The notes beneath the pieces are model-generated. The model ran no database searches, had not been told where the DNA came from, and saw nothing but the letters and a program-made list of their open reading frames with translations. From CAWUEZ02 sp963921355 (GTDB taxonomy: Bacteria > Pseudomonadota > Alphaproteobacteria > Thalassobaculales > Thalassobaculaceae): 64,000 nucleotides of DNA. This document shows, piece by piece, positions 42,565 through 52,770 of the stretch. The stretch is from positions 4,278,001 to 4,342,000 of the forward strand of contig OZ001190.1 of assembly GCA_963921355.3 (NCBI GenBank), read 5' to 3'. Made by a program: the position numbers and the translations under genes. Each line of letters begins with the position of its first letter. The first letter of the stretch is position 1.

Positions 42565-45500
42565 CTACCGACCGTGTTCTTCCTCCAGGCCCGGCTGCGG
42601 CAGCGGCGGCGCGGTCACCGGCCCGTCGCCCGGGCGGCTCGCCGTCGACAGCAGGTCGCGAACGAACCCCGGCGCCAGGGCGGACAATGGGTTGACCGTG
42701 ATCACCGGTTCTATCACCGTCCCGTGGATCGTGTAGGAGGTCGCCAGCAGACCTTCACCTTCGCCGCCGGTGATCAGCTCGCCGAAGACCGGGATCACGT
42801 CGATCAGGCGCGACAGGGAATAGGCCGGCGCCAACAGCCCCCGGATGTTGACGCTGTCGTCGTCGCGGCCGATCGCACCATCCAGTTTCAGCCCCAAACC
42901 CGGGCCAAAGGCGACCGCGTTGCTGATCTCCAGCGTCTCCGGTGACATCGTCACGTCACCGGCCGCCCGGGCGAACCGGATACCTTCGCCCGACAGGGTA
43001 TCGAACAGGCCGGTCAGGGACGCCACCGAGAGCAGTTGGGCGAACACCGGAGCATCGATAATCATAAACTCGTCGATCCGGGTTGAGAGTGACAGCGCGT
43101 CCGTCAGTCCGTCGCCAAGCAGTTCGCCGTCGACCCGCAACCGGCCTCCCTGCATCGTATCCGTGAGGCCGAAGGCGCTGAGAACCGCACCCGCATCCTC
43201 GGTCTCGACCGTCAGCAGCCGCTGGCCGGAAACCGGCTGGATCGACATCCGCAATGGCGTCTCCTGGAGGTCTCCGGCCAGGCTGAGCTTTTCCGTCCGC
43301 GGTCCGATCAGGCGCACGGACAGGGTTCCGTCCTGCAGTACGATCCCGTCGAACAGCGTCAGTTCATCGGCCACGAAACGCGCGTCGAGAACGATCTCAT
43401 TCGGCTCGTCCGAATCCCGCTCCAGGATGTTCTTGAGATCGATCGCACTGCCTTCCATCGTGATGCGCACGGACCCGTCGGCCAGGCGCTCCACGCGCCC
43501 CGCGGCATCCGTTTCGCCGAACCGGAACGTCGACAGATCGGCGACAACATCGCCATTGGCGGGAAACCGGATAGCGGCAACGGCGATCAGGTCAGCGGCG
43601 CGGATCTCGATGTTGGGGATGGACACGCTTCCGTCCGGCGCCTCGTCGATCACCGCGCGGAGAATGCCGACGGCGCCGACAGGTTTCTCCCAACCGGACA
43701 CGGAGAACCGCATCACCGCCTGCTGCAGATCGGCAGTCAGATCGCTGATGACCCGGCCGTCCCTCTGGGTGACGACGTTGGCCTCGACCGCGACCGGGCC
43801 CTGTAGCGCGTCACCGAGCGCCAGGCCCAGGGCCTCGAGATCCGACGCCATGGGGATTGCCGCCACCGTCGACCGCGCCTTTACGGTCGCCGTGGCATCG
43901 AATGACTCCTCGTGAACGATCTCCGCGCGGGTTCCACCGAGGATGCCGCTGCCCCGCAACGTCATGCCGCTCGCCGTCAACTCAAGCGCAAGATCCGCAT
44001 CCGCCAGATCCTCACCGGCCAGCGCATCCGGGATGTTGGCATCCTGGATGTTGGCGGAGACGGCAATACCGACGTCTTCGATTTCCAAGGTCCTCACCAG
44101 TGGAAACTCGAACAAGAGACGCGCGCCGAACTGCCCGTCCGTGCGATCAACGTCGAGGCCCAGCTCACTCGGGTACCCCAACGGCTCGCGATCCAGGAGC
44201 CTCAAAACGTCTTCGACCGGGCCGCGGGCGGCGACCTCGATCCGCGCGCGCTCGTCGATCGGAAGCCCGATATCAAGCAGCGCGATGGTGGCGGACTCAG
44301 CCTCGATCCCGTCGAGCTGCCCGCCAATGACGGTAATGTCCATGCGCCGTTCGGCGAAGGTGGCCGTTCCGGACGAGCCGATGACCGGCGGCAACGGCCG
44401 CAAGTAGTGTGTGTTGACGTTCGAGAAGTCGATCCGTCCGCTCAGCGTGTCTTTCTTCAGCGAACCGAGCGCCGCCGGATCGATCCACCCCTCGAACCGC
44501 ATGGTCGCGGCATCGACACGGCCGCTTTCCAGATTTTCGGTAACCCATTCCCGAGCGCCATCGGACAGCGCCGGAGGCCAGTAGCGTTTGAGGGAGTCGA
44601 CCGGCAATTCGGAGACGCCGGCATCGAGAACCAGCCCGTATCCGGCGCGATCCCGGCGGGCGCGCAGGGTGGCCGCCAGGGCAACGCCCTCGAGATCCAG
44701 GGATGCCTCGATCCGCGCTTCCTCAGCACCCTCGGTCAGATCGACATTGACCGAGCCTCCGCCGATGGCGAGCCAGTCTGTATTGACCTCCGGAATCCTG
44801 ATACGTCCTTCGGCAATGGTCAGTTCGGCCTGCACAGCGAGGTCGCTCGCGTCGGGTCGGGATGCCAGGCTGACACGGCCGGACAAGGGGGTCTCGAGCG
44901 CGCCCAGCCGCTCCAGTCGGGGATCGAACTCCACCAGCGCCGGCGGCGGCAGGTCCGCGAAGTCGACGGCGACCGTCACCCGATCGTTGGAGGCATCGTA
45001 GCTCCCGGCCGCCATCAGCGGAGACGGCGCAAAGGCCGGCCAGTCGGCTTCACCGCGCAGCCGGAAGTTCATCCCCTGAGCGGTCAGCACGACGCCGGCC
45101 GACACGCCGTCCAGGGTCAGGGTCTGAGCGCGGGCATCGTCGATCAGATTAAGGGTCGCGCCCTGAACTTCGACCGCGCGCAGATAGGAGAGCGGCGCCA
45201 CCCGACCCTCGGTGGAAACCAGTGATTCCAGAATGCCCGATAGATCCATCGGCGGCCCGTCCGACCCGCCTTCGCCGAAGTCCGGCAACAGGTTCCAGCG
45301 ACCCTCCGACGACCGCACTGCCGTCACCGTGGGATTGAAGACGTCGATCCGCTCCGGCGCCAGTCGACCCGCCAACAGAGCGACGGGGCTGAGGGCGACA
45401 GAGATCGATCCGACCCGGGCACGGACCGCGCCTTCCGGATCGATCAGCACAACGTCGTCGGCGATCAGACCGAAGGCCCGATCCCAGCCGCTCCACGCCA

Positions 45501-45693
45501 ATGTCGTGTTGCCGACCTGAGTCGCATAGCCAGTGGTCTGATCGCTCAGCGCGTTCTCCAGGTAGCCCCGCGCCCACGCCACCTCGATCGGGCCGTCGGA
45601 CAGCCGCCATACGATGGCGCCCGCGGCAATCAGGACAATCAAGACCACCGCGAGGACGATCTCGAGACAAAGGACCGCCGTTCTCTGAATCAC
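42565..45693 (-). CDS. AsmA/YhdP-like envelope protein
   Basis: 1042 residues from a GTG at 45693. A single N-terminal membrane anchor (IVLAVVLIVLIAAGAIVW) is followed by long beta-rich sequence, then the typical AsmA/DUF3971 end (LLAPAYSLSRLIDVIPVFGELITG in part; GTVIEPVITVNPLSALAPG). Proteins of this group act in phospholipid transport between membranes. It diverges from glnE with 136 bases between starts. Confidence 0.9.
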   Translation of the reverse strand: MIQRTAVLCLEIVLAVVLIVLIAAGAIVWRLSDGPIEVAWARGYLENALSDQTTGYATQVGNTTLAWSGWDRAFGLIADDVVLIDPEGAVRARVGSISVALSPVALLAGRLAPERIDVFNPTVTAVRSSEGRWNLLPDFGEGGSDGPPMDLSGILESLVSTEGRVAPLSYLRAVEVQGATLNLIDDARAQTLTLDGVSAGVVLTAQGMNFRLRGEADWPAFAPSPLMAAGSYDASNDRVTVAVDFADLPPPALVEFDPRLERLGALETPLSGRVSLASRPDASDLAVQAELTIAEGRIRIPEVNTDWLAIGGGSVNVDLTEGAEEARIEASLDLEGVALAATLRARRDRAGYGLVLDAGVSELPVDSLKRYWPPALSDGAREWVTENLESGRVDAATMRFEGWIDPAALGSLKKDTLSGRIDFSNVNTHYLRPLPPVIGSSGTATFAERRMDITVIGGQLDGIEAESATIALLDIGLPIDERARIEVAARGPVEDVLRLLDREPLGYPSELGLDVDRTDGQFGARLLFEFPLVRTLEIEDVGIAVSANIQDANIPDALAGEDLADADLALELTASGMTLRGSGILGGTRAEIVHEESFDATATVKARSTVAAIPMASDLEALGLALGDALQGPVAVEANVVTQRDGRVISDLTADLQQAVMRFSVSGWEKPVGAVGILRAVIDEAPDGSVSIPNIEIRAADLIAVAAIRFPANGDVVADLSTFRFGETDAAGRVERLADGSVRITMEGSAIDLKNILERDSDEPNEIVLDARFVADELTLFDGIVLQDGTLSVRLIGPRTEKLSLAGDLQETPLRMSIQPVSGQRLLTVETEDAGAVLSAFGLTDTMQGGRLRVDGELLGDGLTDALSLSTRIDEFMIIDAPVFAQLLSVASLTGLFDTLSGEGIRFARAAGDVTMSPETLEISNAVAFGPGLGLKLDGAIGRDDDSVNIRGLLAPAYSLSRLIDVIPVFGELITGGEGEGLLATSYTIHGTVIEPVITVNPLSALAPGFVRDLLSTASRPGDGPVTAPPLPQPGLEEEHGR

Positions 45694-45829
45694 GTGGCTT
45701 CGGCCCCGAAAACGTCGATGATTGTTTGTCGTAGCACGAACCCCTGGTTCACACGACCGCCGCGCTTGACCCTATGGCACCCATGTCCGCACTCTCGGCA
45801 CAGTCTCTTACGCATCCAAGAGTTCATCG

Positions 45830-48784
45830 GTGTCCGACTCCCTGATCCCGAGGATTTGCCCAGTCTGCGTCGATCCCGAATCGGCCCGGGTCGCCCTGGA
45901 GCACTGGAACGACCGCCTCAACGAGATTGCTGACAGCGAGGCCGCCGATGCGGTTGCGGCGGTGATCCGCGACCCGGAAACCCGACGCTTGATCGAAGGC
46001 ATCGCCGGACATTCCCCATTCCTGACTCGCGAGATGCTGCGCGACCTCGGCTTCGTCGGTTGGCTGTTTGCCCACGGTGCGACCCAAGGCATGGACCGGG
46101 TTTGGGGCGAGATCGAGGCAGTCGATCCTGCCGCCCCGACGGCCGACGTCATGCGCGCGCTGCGCACGGCCAAGCGCCGCGCCGCGCTGACGATCGCGAT
46201 CGCCGACATCGCCGGGATTTGGAACCTGATCGAGGTGACCGGTGCGATCTCGGAGCTGGCGGAGCGCACGTTGGCGGTCTCCTGGCGCCATGCGTTGCTG
46301 CAGGTGATCGCGCGCAAGAAACTACCACTGACCGCTGAAGGCGACGTGATCGACGGCTCAGGGCTGATCTGTCTTGCCATGGGCAAGCTCGGGGCTCGGG
46401 AGTTGAACTACTCGAGCGACATCGACCTGATCGTGCTCTACGACGACGGCCTGCCCGCCTATGTTGAGCACTTGGAACTGCGGCAGGCCTTCGTCCTGGC
46501 GACCCAGACAATGGTCAAGCTGATGGAGGAACGCACCGCCGACGGCTACGTGTTCCGCACCGACCTTCGCCTGCGCCCGGACCCGGCCTCGACGCCTCCG
46601 GCGATCTCGGTCACCGCGGCCGAGACCTACTACGAGAGCATGGGGCAGAACTGGGAACGGGCGGCGATGATCAAGGCTCGCGCCGTCGCCTCGGACCCGG
46701 ACGCCGCGGTGAACTTCGAGAAGGCGATGACGCCCTTCGTGTGGCGGCGGCATCTTGATTTCGCGGCCATCCAGGATGTGCATTCCATCAAGCGCCAGAT
46801 TGCCGTCCACCGACGGGCGGCGGAGGTCAAGGCCGAGGGCCAGAACGTCAAGCTGGGGCGCGGCGGCATCCGCGAGATCGAGTTCTTCGCCCAGACCCAG
46901 CAGCTGATCTGGGGGGGACGGGACCCGCGGCTGCGGGTTCGCGGCACGGAAGACGCGCTCGCCGCCCTGGTGGCGACCGGCCGCGTGCGCGAGGAAGTCG
47001 CCAACGACCTCAAACTCTCCTACCGGTTCCTGCGCAAGGTCGAACACCGACTGCAGATGGTCGACGACAAACAGACCCAGGAACTGCCCGCCGATCCGGC
47101 CGCCCTCGACCGCTTTGCCGCCTTTCTCGGCTACGAGGACGCCCGCGGCTTTCGCGGCGATCTCGCCCATCACCTGCACACGGTCGCGTATCACTATGGC
47201 CGCCTGTTCGAGGAGGCTCCCGCCTTGTCCGTGCCGACCCGAGAAGCCGGAAACCTGGTCTTCACCGGCAGCGACGACGACCCCGACACCCTGAAGACCC
47301 TGGACCAGCTCGGTTTCGAGAACACCTCGACGGTTGCGGAGACCATCCGCAACTGGCACCGCGGCCGGGCCCGTGCGACCCGCAGCGAGCGGGCCCGCCA
47401 ACTGCTGACCGAGATCACCCCGGCCCTGCTCGAAGCGCTCGGCCGAATGCCCCAGCCCGACCAGGCGTTCCACCGGTTCAGCCGGTTTCTCGACGCCCTG
47501 CCGGCCGGCATCCAGATCTTCAGCCTGTTCCACGCCAACCCGGCCCTGATCGCCATGATCGCCGACATCATGGGTATGGCCCCGTCGCTGGCAGCCCAGA
47601 TCGGCCGCGAGCCGGCGCTGTTCGAGGGGGTTCTGACCCATGACGTGATGCAGCCGCTGCCCCCGGCGGACGCCTTGCGCGACGACCTGGAGCGCAGCCT
47701 GCAGACCGCGCCGGACTACGAGGCGGCCCTCGACGTCACCCGCCGGTGGACCGGCAACCGGCGCTTTCAGGTCGGCGTCCAGATCATCCAGGCTCATATC
47801 GACGCCGATGGCGCCGGCGAGACCTATTCCGACATCGCCGACGCGACGGTCGGGGCCCTGCTGCCCTGGGTGGAAACCGATTTCGCCCGGCGCCACGGCT
47901 ATCTGCCCGGGGTCGAACGGCCGGCATTCGCGGTGCTGGCGCTCGGCAAGTACGGTGCGCGGGAACTCAGCTACGGTTCGGACCTGGACCTGATTTTCCT
48001 GTACGACGCCCCGATGGACCTCGAGTCCGACGGCGACAAGCCGCTATACGCGTCGGCCTACATGATCCGGCTCGGCCAGCGGCTGATCTCGGCCCTCAGC
48101 GCCAAGACCGCCGAGGGTGCGCTGTACGAAGTCGACATGCGCCTGCGCCCGACGGGCAACAAGGGCCCGGTCGCGACCAGCCTGGAGGCGTTCGAGAAGT
48201 ACCACGCCGAAGACGCCTGGACGTGGGAACGCATGGCGCTGACCCGGGCGCGGGTCGTCGCGGCCTCGCCCGGCCTGCGGAAAACGATCGAGACCCGGAT
48301 CCGCTCGATCCTGACCACACCGCGCGATACCGAAGCGTTGCTGGCGGATGTCGTCGTCATGCGCGCCCGCACCGCCCGCGAGCACAAGTCCGACAGCCCG
48401 TGGACCGTCAAGCACTGGCGGGGCGGCCTGCTCGACCTGGAATTCATCGCCCAGTATCTGCAGCTGCGCCACGCCGCGGAGCATCCCGAGGTCATCGACG
48501 CCAACACCGCCGGCGCGTTCCTGAAACTGGCCGAGGCCGGTGTGCTGGATGAAGAAGACGCCGCTTTTCTAGCCAATGCGGTCCACATCTGGCGCAATAT
48601 ACAGGGATTGCTGCGCCTCACGGTCGGCGCCGAGTTCGATCCGGACGCCGCACCGGAAGCGCTCAAGCAAAGGTTGGCGCGAACCGGCCGGGCGGTCGAT
48701 TTCGACACCCTGCGCCGCAACGTCGACAAGCTGAGCGAGGCGGTGATAGACGCCTATGCGCGTCACGTAGCACCGGAGAATTGA
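45830..48784 (+). CDS. glnE: Bifunctional glutamine synthetase adenylyltransferase
   Basis: 984 residues with two nucleotidyltransferase halves. The first carries AMGKLGARELNYSSDIDLIVLYD (in part) and the linker GRGGIREIEFFAQTQQ. The second carries ALGKYGARELSYGSDLDLIFLYD (in part) with RLRPTGNKGP. It adenylylates and deadenylylates glutamine synthetase under PII control. The start is GTG at 45830; no clear Shine-Dalgarno is visible. Only 32 bases separate its end from the TauD-like gene. Confidence 0.96.
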   Translation: MSDSLIPRICPVCVDPESARVALEHWNDRLNEIADSEAADAVAAVIRDPETRRLIEGIAGHSPFLTREMLRDLGFVGWLFAHGATQGMDRVWGEIEAVDPAAPTADVMRALRTAKRRAALTIAIADIAGIWNLIEVTGAISELAERTLAVSWRHALLQVIARKKLPLTAEGDVIDGSGLICLAMGKLGARELNYSSDIDLIVLYDDGLPAYVEHLELRQAFVLATQTMVKLMEERTADGYVFRTDLRLRPDPASTPPAISVTAAETYYESMGQNWERAAMIKARAVASDPDAAVNFEKAMTPFVWRRHLDFAAIQDVHSIKRQIAVHRRAAEVKAEGQNVKLGRGGIREIEFFAQTQQLIWGGRDPRLRVRGTEDALAALVATGRVREEVANDLKLSYRFLRKVEHRLQMVDDKQTQELPADPAALDRFAAFLGYEDARGFRGDLAHHLHTVAYHYGRLFEEAPALSVPTREAGNLVFTGSDDDPDTLKTLDQLGFENTSTVAETIRNWHRGRARATRSERARQLLTEITPALLEALGRMPQPDQAFHRFSRFLDALPAGIQIFSLFHANPALIAMIADIMGMAPSLAAQIGREPALFEGVLTHDVMQPLPPADALRDDLERSLQTAPDYEAALDVTRRWTGNRRFQVGVQIIQAHIDADGAGETYSDIADATVGALLPWVETDFARRHGYLPGVERPAFAVLALGKYGARELSYGSDLDLIFLYDAPMDLESDGDKPLYASAYMIRLGQRLISALSAKTAEGALYEVDMRLRPTGNKGPVATSLEAFEKYHAEDAWTWERMALTRARVVAASPGLRKTIETRIRSILTTPRDTEALLADVVVMRARTAREHKSDSPWTVKHWRGGLLDLEFIAQYLQLRHAAEHPEVIDANTAGAFLKLAEAGVLDEEDAAFLANAVHIWRNIQGLLRLTVGAEFDPDAAPEALKQRLARTGRAVDFDTLRRNVDKLSEAVIDAYARHVAPEN

Positions 48785-48816
48785 AAGCCCGGGCGCTGAA
48801 TTCGGAGGAGAGTCCC

Positions 48817-49905
48817 ATGACGATCAGCACCGAGGAATCCAGGCCGATAGAGGCCAGACCGATCGAGGGGCGCTGCGTGTGGACCGGCGCCGAACTGGAG
48901 GCCGAGGGAAGCTGGTGCCGGACCTGGCCGGCCGGTGCCATCGCGGAGATCGAGGCGGCCCGGGGCCACGCCGCGGCTACAGGAAAGCCGCTGACCGAGC
49001 TGACCGCGGCGGACTTCCCGCTGCCCGGCCTGCGCGGGTTCTTCGACGGGATTCTCGAGGAGCTGGAGGACGGGCGCGGGGCGGTGCGGGTGACAGGGTT
49101 TCCGGTTGAGCGGTTCGACGACGCCGCGGTACTGACGATCTTCTGGGGCATCGGCCAGCATCTGGGCACACCGGTCAACCAGACCGCCTTCGGCGAGATC
49201 CTCGGCGAGGTGCGCGACGAGTCCCATGACGACGGCCGGGTCACCCAGCAACTGTCCGAGCATCGCGCCGGTGGCGACCGGGTCCTCGCATCGCGGGCCC
49301 GGGCCCGCTCGACTGGCCCGCTGCGCTTTCATACCGACCGTTGCGACGTGATCGCTCTGTTCTGCGCCGCCAACGGGATCGAGGGTGGGGTGAGCAAACT
49401 GGCCAGCATCGGGCATATCCACAACGCGATCCTGGCCCGGCGACCGGATCTGCACGCCCTGCTCTGTCGCGACTACTGGCGATCACGCCCGGAGGACGAG
49501 GAAGGGATCCGCACCGACAAGGTATTCGCCCTGCCGGTGTTCGGTGTGCGCGGCGGCAAGATCACCAGCCAATACAGCCGGACCTATGTCGAGCAGGCCC
49601 AGGAGGCGCCGGGCGTGCCCCGATTGACAGCGACCCAGAACGAGGCCCTGGACCTGCTGGCCGAAGTCGCGGAGGAGAGCTGCCTGCTGTCCCCATTCGC
49701 GCCCGGAGACCTGCAGCTGCTGAACAACCACACCGTCTATCACGGCCGCACCGCCTATGCCGACGATCGGGCGAGCGGTCAGGTCCGCTGCCTGCTGCGG
49801 CTCTGGCTCAGCGTCGCCAACAGCCGTGCCCTGCCGGATGGGTTCGAGGTGCTGTGGGGCTCAACCGCGCCGGGGGTGGTCCGCGGCGGGGTGTTTGCCG
49901 GATAG
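48817..49905 (+). CDS. TauD-like Fe(II)/2-oxoglutarate dioxygenase
   Basis: 362 residues. The facial triad is visible as HTDRCD (His, Asp) and HTVYHGR (His), and the oxoglutarate Arg is in RCLLRLWLS. The N-terminal 80 residues differ from taurine dioxygenase, so substrate is open. ATG at 48817 has GGAGGAG six bases upstream. The TAG stop (49903-49905) is shared with the first bases of a dispersed repeat. Confidence 0.88.
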   Translation: MTISTEESRPIEARPIEGRCVWTGAELEAEGSWCRTWPAGAIAEIEAARGHAAATGKPLTELTAADFPLPGLRGFFDGILEELEDGRGAVRVTGFPVERFDDAAVLTIFWGIGQHLGTPVNQTAFGEILGEVRDESHDDGRVTQQLSEHRAGGDRVLASRARARSTGPLRFHTDRCDVIALFCAANGIEGGVSKLASIGHIHNAILARRPDLHALLCRDYWRSRPEDEEGIRTDKVFALPVFGVRGGKITSQYSRTYVEQAQEAPGVPRLTATQNEALDLLAEVAEESCLLSPFAPGDLQLLNNHTVYHGRTAYADDRASGQVRCLLRLWLSVANSRALPDGFEVLWGSTAPGVVRGGVFAG

Positions 49906-50041
49906 ATCGGACCACGTTTTGTCGGAAACCCTTTGGTTTCCGTCAACACGTGTGAATCCGATCTGACTCAGAGAATCAGAGCAGATTCAGCGGTCTGATG
50001 GAACGCCACTGGCGATTCCATCTGACGCGGATCTGCTCTAG
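49903..50041 (+). repeat. Double-hairpin dispersed repeat, copy 1
   Basis: About 138 bases with two inverted-repeat arms separated by a spacer. It aligns along its whole length with 54893-55031 and with the reverse complement of 58122-58258. It begins TAGATCGGA, and this TAG is the stop codon of the upstream gene. Confidence 0.85.
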
Positions 50042-50121
50042 CACCCTTCGACACGCCTTTCGTCACGCCCCGAATCAACCCCGGATTCAATCCGGGGCGG
50101 GGCTGCTCAGGGCGAGGTCGT

Positions 50122-51507
50122 TTATGCCGCCAGAGGCGACTCCGCGCGGGCGTAGGCGCGCTTGGCGCGGTCGGTGTCGCCGCGCAATTCGTGGGCCCGG
50201 GCCACCAGCCGCCAGTTCTGAGGGCTCGACGGTTTCAGGGCGCAGCGCTCGTTGGCCAGGGCCAGCGCCAGGTCGCCCTGACGGGCCCGCAGGGCGGCCT
50301 CCAACAGAGTCCAGCCGATGATGTCGCGCTGGGCGAAGCTGCCGCCGAGCCGGTGGGTCAGGTAGCGCACCGGCAGCAGACGGTCGACGCAGCCGGCGTA
50401 GTCTTCGGCCACGAAGTCCTGCAGGGCGCGGCTGAATGGCAGCCCGATCTCGCGGCTCATGGCCACGTTGGCATCGTTGGCGTGGGCCAGATAACGCTCG
50501 TTAGCGCTCAACAGCCGCTGCTGGGCCTCGGTCCGTCCGTCGCCGACGAACGCCATCATGGCGTGCACGTCGTTGAAGGCGTAGAGGGTGTCCGCCGCAC
50601 TGCGCTCCCACTTGTCGGCCAGATCGGCCCAGCGGGCACCGACATCGACGCCGAGCAGGTTGAGCCGCCACAGCAGCGCGGCACTGTCCAGCTCCTCGTA
50701 CTTCTCGCCGCTGACATCGCCTGAGCGGAGCGCCGTGTCGTAGATGTCGAACACCGCATCGGTCTGACCGAGGTCGAGATGGAACAACGCGGTGTGCCAC
50801 CACAGGTGATTGCGGAAATTGCCGTCGGCCCAGTCATCACGGCGCGACATCATGAAATGAATGCCACCGAGCTGACGGCCCTTCATCTCCATGACATGGG
50901 CGACCGCGTGGAACGCGTAGGGGTGGACCGGGCGCAATGCGATCGCCCGGCGCCCCATCTCCTCGGCGAGGCCGAAATCCCGGTTCTCCTCCAGGCCGAA
51001 GGAATAGAACCCGAGCACGAACTCGAAGCCGGGCACGGTCTCGTCCCAGAGCGCGAACACCCGGGCGACGCAATCGCGCTGGCCGACCACATCGCCGAGC
51101 AGCACGTCGGTCAGGTGGATCAGCTGCAGGGCCAACAGATCGAAGGGGTGATGCACCAGGACCTCTTCCCAGGCCTGGACCGCCCCGTAGAAGTCGCCCT
51201 CGACCCAGGCCCGGACCGCCTTCATGTGCCCGCGTTCGCGGTCGTTGGCCCGGTCCGCCAGCGCCTCGGCGGCGCTGAGTGCGGCGACCAAGTCATCGTA
51301 GATCCGGGTCTCCATCGCCTGGGTCAGCATGCCGGCGACGAAGCAGTGGCCCATGATGAAGTCCGGGTGGGCCTTCAGCAGGGTCTGAATGTCGCCCACC
51401 GGGTCCCCGGCAAACGCGTTGCTGTCCTCGATGGCCCGGTCCAAAGCCTGCGCCAGCGCTGTATCATCGGTGGACAGCGGCACGCCGCGACAATCGAAAA
51501 CACCCAT
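50122..51507 (-). CDS. TTC38-like tetratricopeptide repeat protein
   Basis: 461 residues, all-helical, with the features of the TTC38 family (PDFIMGHCFVAGML; HPYAFHAVAHVMEM; NHLWWHTALFHLDLG). The function is not established. ATG at 51507 has GGGAGGGAG just upstream. It is transcribed toward the repeat at 49.9 kb and away from bcp. A cytoplasmic protein, no signal. Confidence 0.87.
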   Translation of the reverse strand: MGVFDCRGVPLSTDDTALAQALDRAIEDSNAFAGDPVGDIQTLLKAHPDFIMGHCFVAGMLTQAMETRIYDDLVAALSAAEALADRANDRERGHMKAVRAWVEGDFYGAVQAWEEVLVHHPFDLLALQLIHLTDVLLGDVVGQRDCVARVFALWDETVPGFEFVLGFYSFGLEENRDFGLAEEMGRRAIALRPVHPYAFHAVAHVMEMKGRQLGGIHFMMSRRDDWADGNFRNHLWWHTALFHLDLGQTDAVFDIYDTALRSGDVSGEKYEELDSAALLWRLNLLGVDVGARWADLADKWERSAADTLYAFNDVHAMMAFVGDGRTEAQQRLLSANERYLAHANDANVAMSREIGLPFSRALQDFVAEDYAGCVDRLLPVRYLTHRLGGSFAQRDIIGWTLLEAALRARQGDLALALANERCALKPSSPQNWRLVARAHELRGDTDRAKRAYARAESPLAA

Positions 51508-51685
51508 GGCTCCCTCCCGGTCTTGTTTGGCCGCCGGCCCTCGACATACGCCGATACCGGTACGCCGAACAGTCTACCGCCGGTGCGGTTTCACGACCAC
51601 TCACAGCTGAGGTTTCGGCACGTGATTGACTTCCCGGCGTCGCGGCCGAAATTCACCTGAGTTCCACCAAACGGAGTTCTGATCC

Positions 51686-52150
51686 ATGAGCCTGAACGTC
51701 GGCGATGCCGCCCCGGATTTCACCATGCCCACGGACGGTGGCGGCGAGGTTTCGCTGGCCAAGCTGAAGGGCAAGGCGGTCGTGCTGTACTTCTATCCCC
51801 GCGACGACACGCCAGGCTGCACCAAAGAGGCCTGCGGGTTTCGTGACGCCCTGCCGGATTTCTCGGCACTCGATGCCGAGATCATCGGGGTCAGCCGCGA
51901 CACGGTCGCCAAGCACGACAAGTTCAAGGCGAAGTACGACCTGCCGTTCACGCTGGGCGCCGACGACACCGGCGCCGTCACCGAGGCCTACGGGGTCTGG
52001 GTCGAGAAGTCGATGTACGGCAGGAAATCCATGGGCATCGAACGCGCGACCTTCCTGATCGACAAGAACGGTGTGATCCAGGGCGTGTGGCGCAAGGTCA
52101 AGGTTCCGGGCCATGTCGAAGCGGTGCTGGAAGCCGCCAAGGGGTTGTAA
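51686..52150 (+). CDS. bcp: Thioredoxin-dependent peroxiredoxin (BCP)
   Basis: 154 residues. The peroxidatic Cys and resolving Cys are in PGCTKEACGFRD, typical of alpha-type BCP. It reduces peroxides using thioredoxin. The FYPRDDTPGC and IERATFLIDKNG segments confirm the family. Confidence 0.95.
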   Translation: MSLNVGDAAPDFTMPTDGGGEVSLAKLKGKAVVLYFYPRDDTPGCTKEACGFRDALPDFSALDAEIIGVSRDTVAKHDKFKAKYDLPFTLGADDTGAVTEAYGVWVEKSMYGRKSMGIERATFLIDKNGVIQGVWRKVKVPGHVEAVLEAAKGL

Positions 52151-52253
52151 GGGCCTCTAAACCACTTCCCGGTCGAGCACTGCGAGAACCGGGACCCAGA
52201 ACAGGAAGCGCTGGACACTCTCCGCCTACGCGTTGACGGTCCAGCGCGCTCAA

Positions 52254-52283
52254 CCCTAGGTCCCGGCGCAAGGCCGGGAAGTG
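52254..52283 (+). repeat. GC-rich 30-bp repeat, copy 2
   Basis: 28 of 30 identical to 42451-42480 and in the same orientation. Located in the gap after bcp. Confidence 0.65.
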
Positions 52284-52293
52284 TCGAGAGAAT

Positions 52294-52770
52294 TCACGCC
52301 TTCTCCGACGGCGGGGCGCCCTTGAACGCGAACCCCTCGTCCAACCGCGCGAGTTCGTCGAGGATCACAGGCCAGAGGTCAGCCGAGGTCTTCTCAGAGA
52401 AGGCGATGGTCCGCATCAGGGTCTCGCAGGCCATCTGCCGCTTCTTGAAGTACGAGTAGAAATAGACCGCGAACGCGGTGAACGCCGTCACGGCGGTCTG
52501 GGTGACGGACGCCGACAGAACGGTGCCCTCGACGACCTCGAGCACGGCCACCACCGGCCAGGACACCACGGCGACGGTGCCGAACAGCGCCAGAAAGAAG
52601 AAAACCTTGTTCAACAGCGCGTAGCTGCGGGCCTTGATGTAGACATCGAAGGCCAGATCGTAGCGCCGGCTGCGCTCCGCCTCGTCCGGCCAGGCCCCGC
52701 CCTCAATCACCTTGAGCAGAAAGGCGGCAGACGTCTGGTTCGCCGTGTGGTGGCCGCGCTCCGTCGTCAT
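52294..52770 (-). CDS. Two-helix membrane protein, SLATT-like candidate
   Basis: 158 residues with two membrane segments (about 55-80 and 88-110: LLNKVFFFLALFGTVAVVSW; VTAFTAFAVYFYSYF) and helical flanks. The arrangement of helical N-part, two membrane helices and a helical tail resembles SLATT pore-forming effectors, but no strong motif proves it. The ATG overlaps the stop of the hydrolase gene by four bases, so it is the last gene of a coupled three-gene operon. Confidence 0.68.
   Translation of the reverse strand: MTTERGHHTANQTSAAFLLKVIEGGAWPDEAERSRRYDLAFDVYIKARSYALLNKVFFFLALFGTVAVVSWPVVAVLEVVEGTVLSASVTQTAVTAFTAFAVYFYSYFKKRQMACETLMRTIAFSEKTSADLWPVILDELARLDEGFAFKGAPPSEKA

Noticed and set aside
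50079..50097. Hairpin CCCCGGA/TCCGGGG as terminator
   Set aside because: Lacks a T-run on either side; more likely a palindromic repeat fragment.
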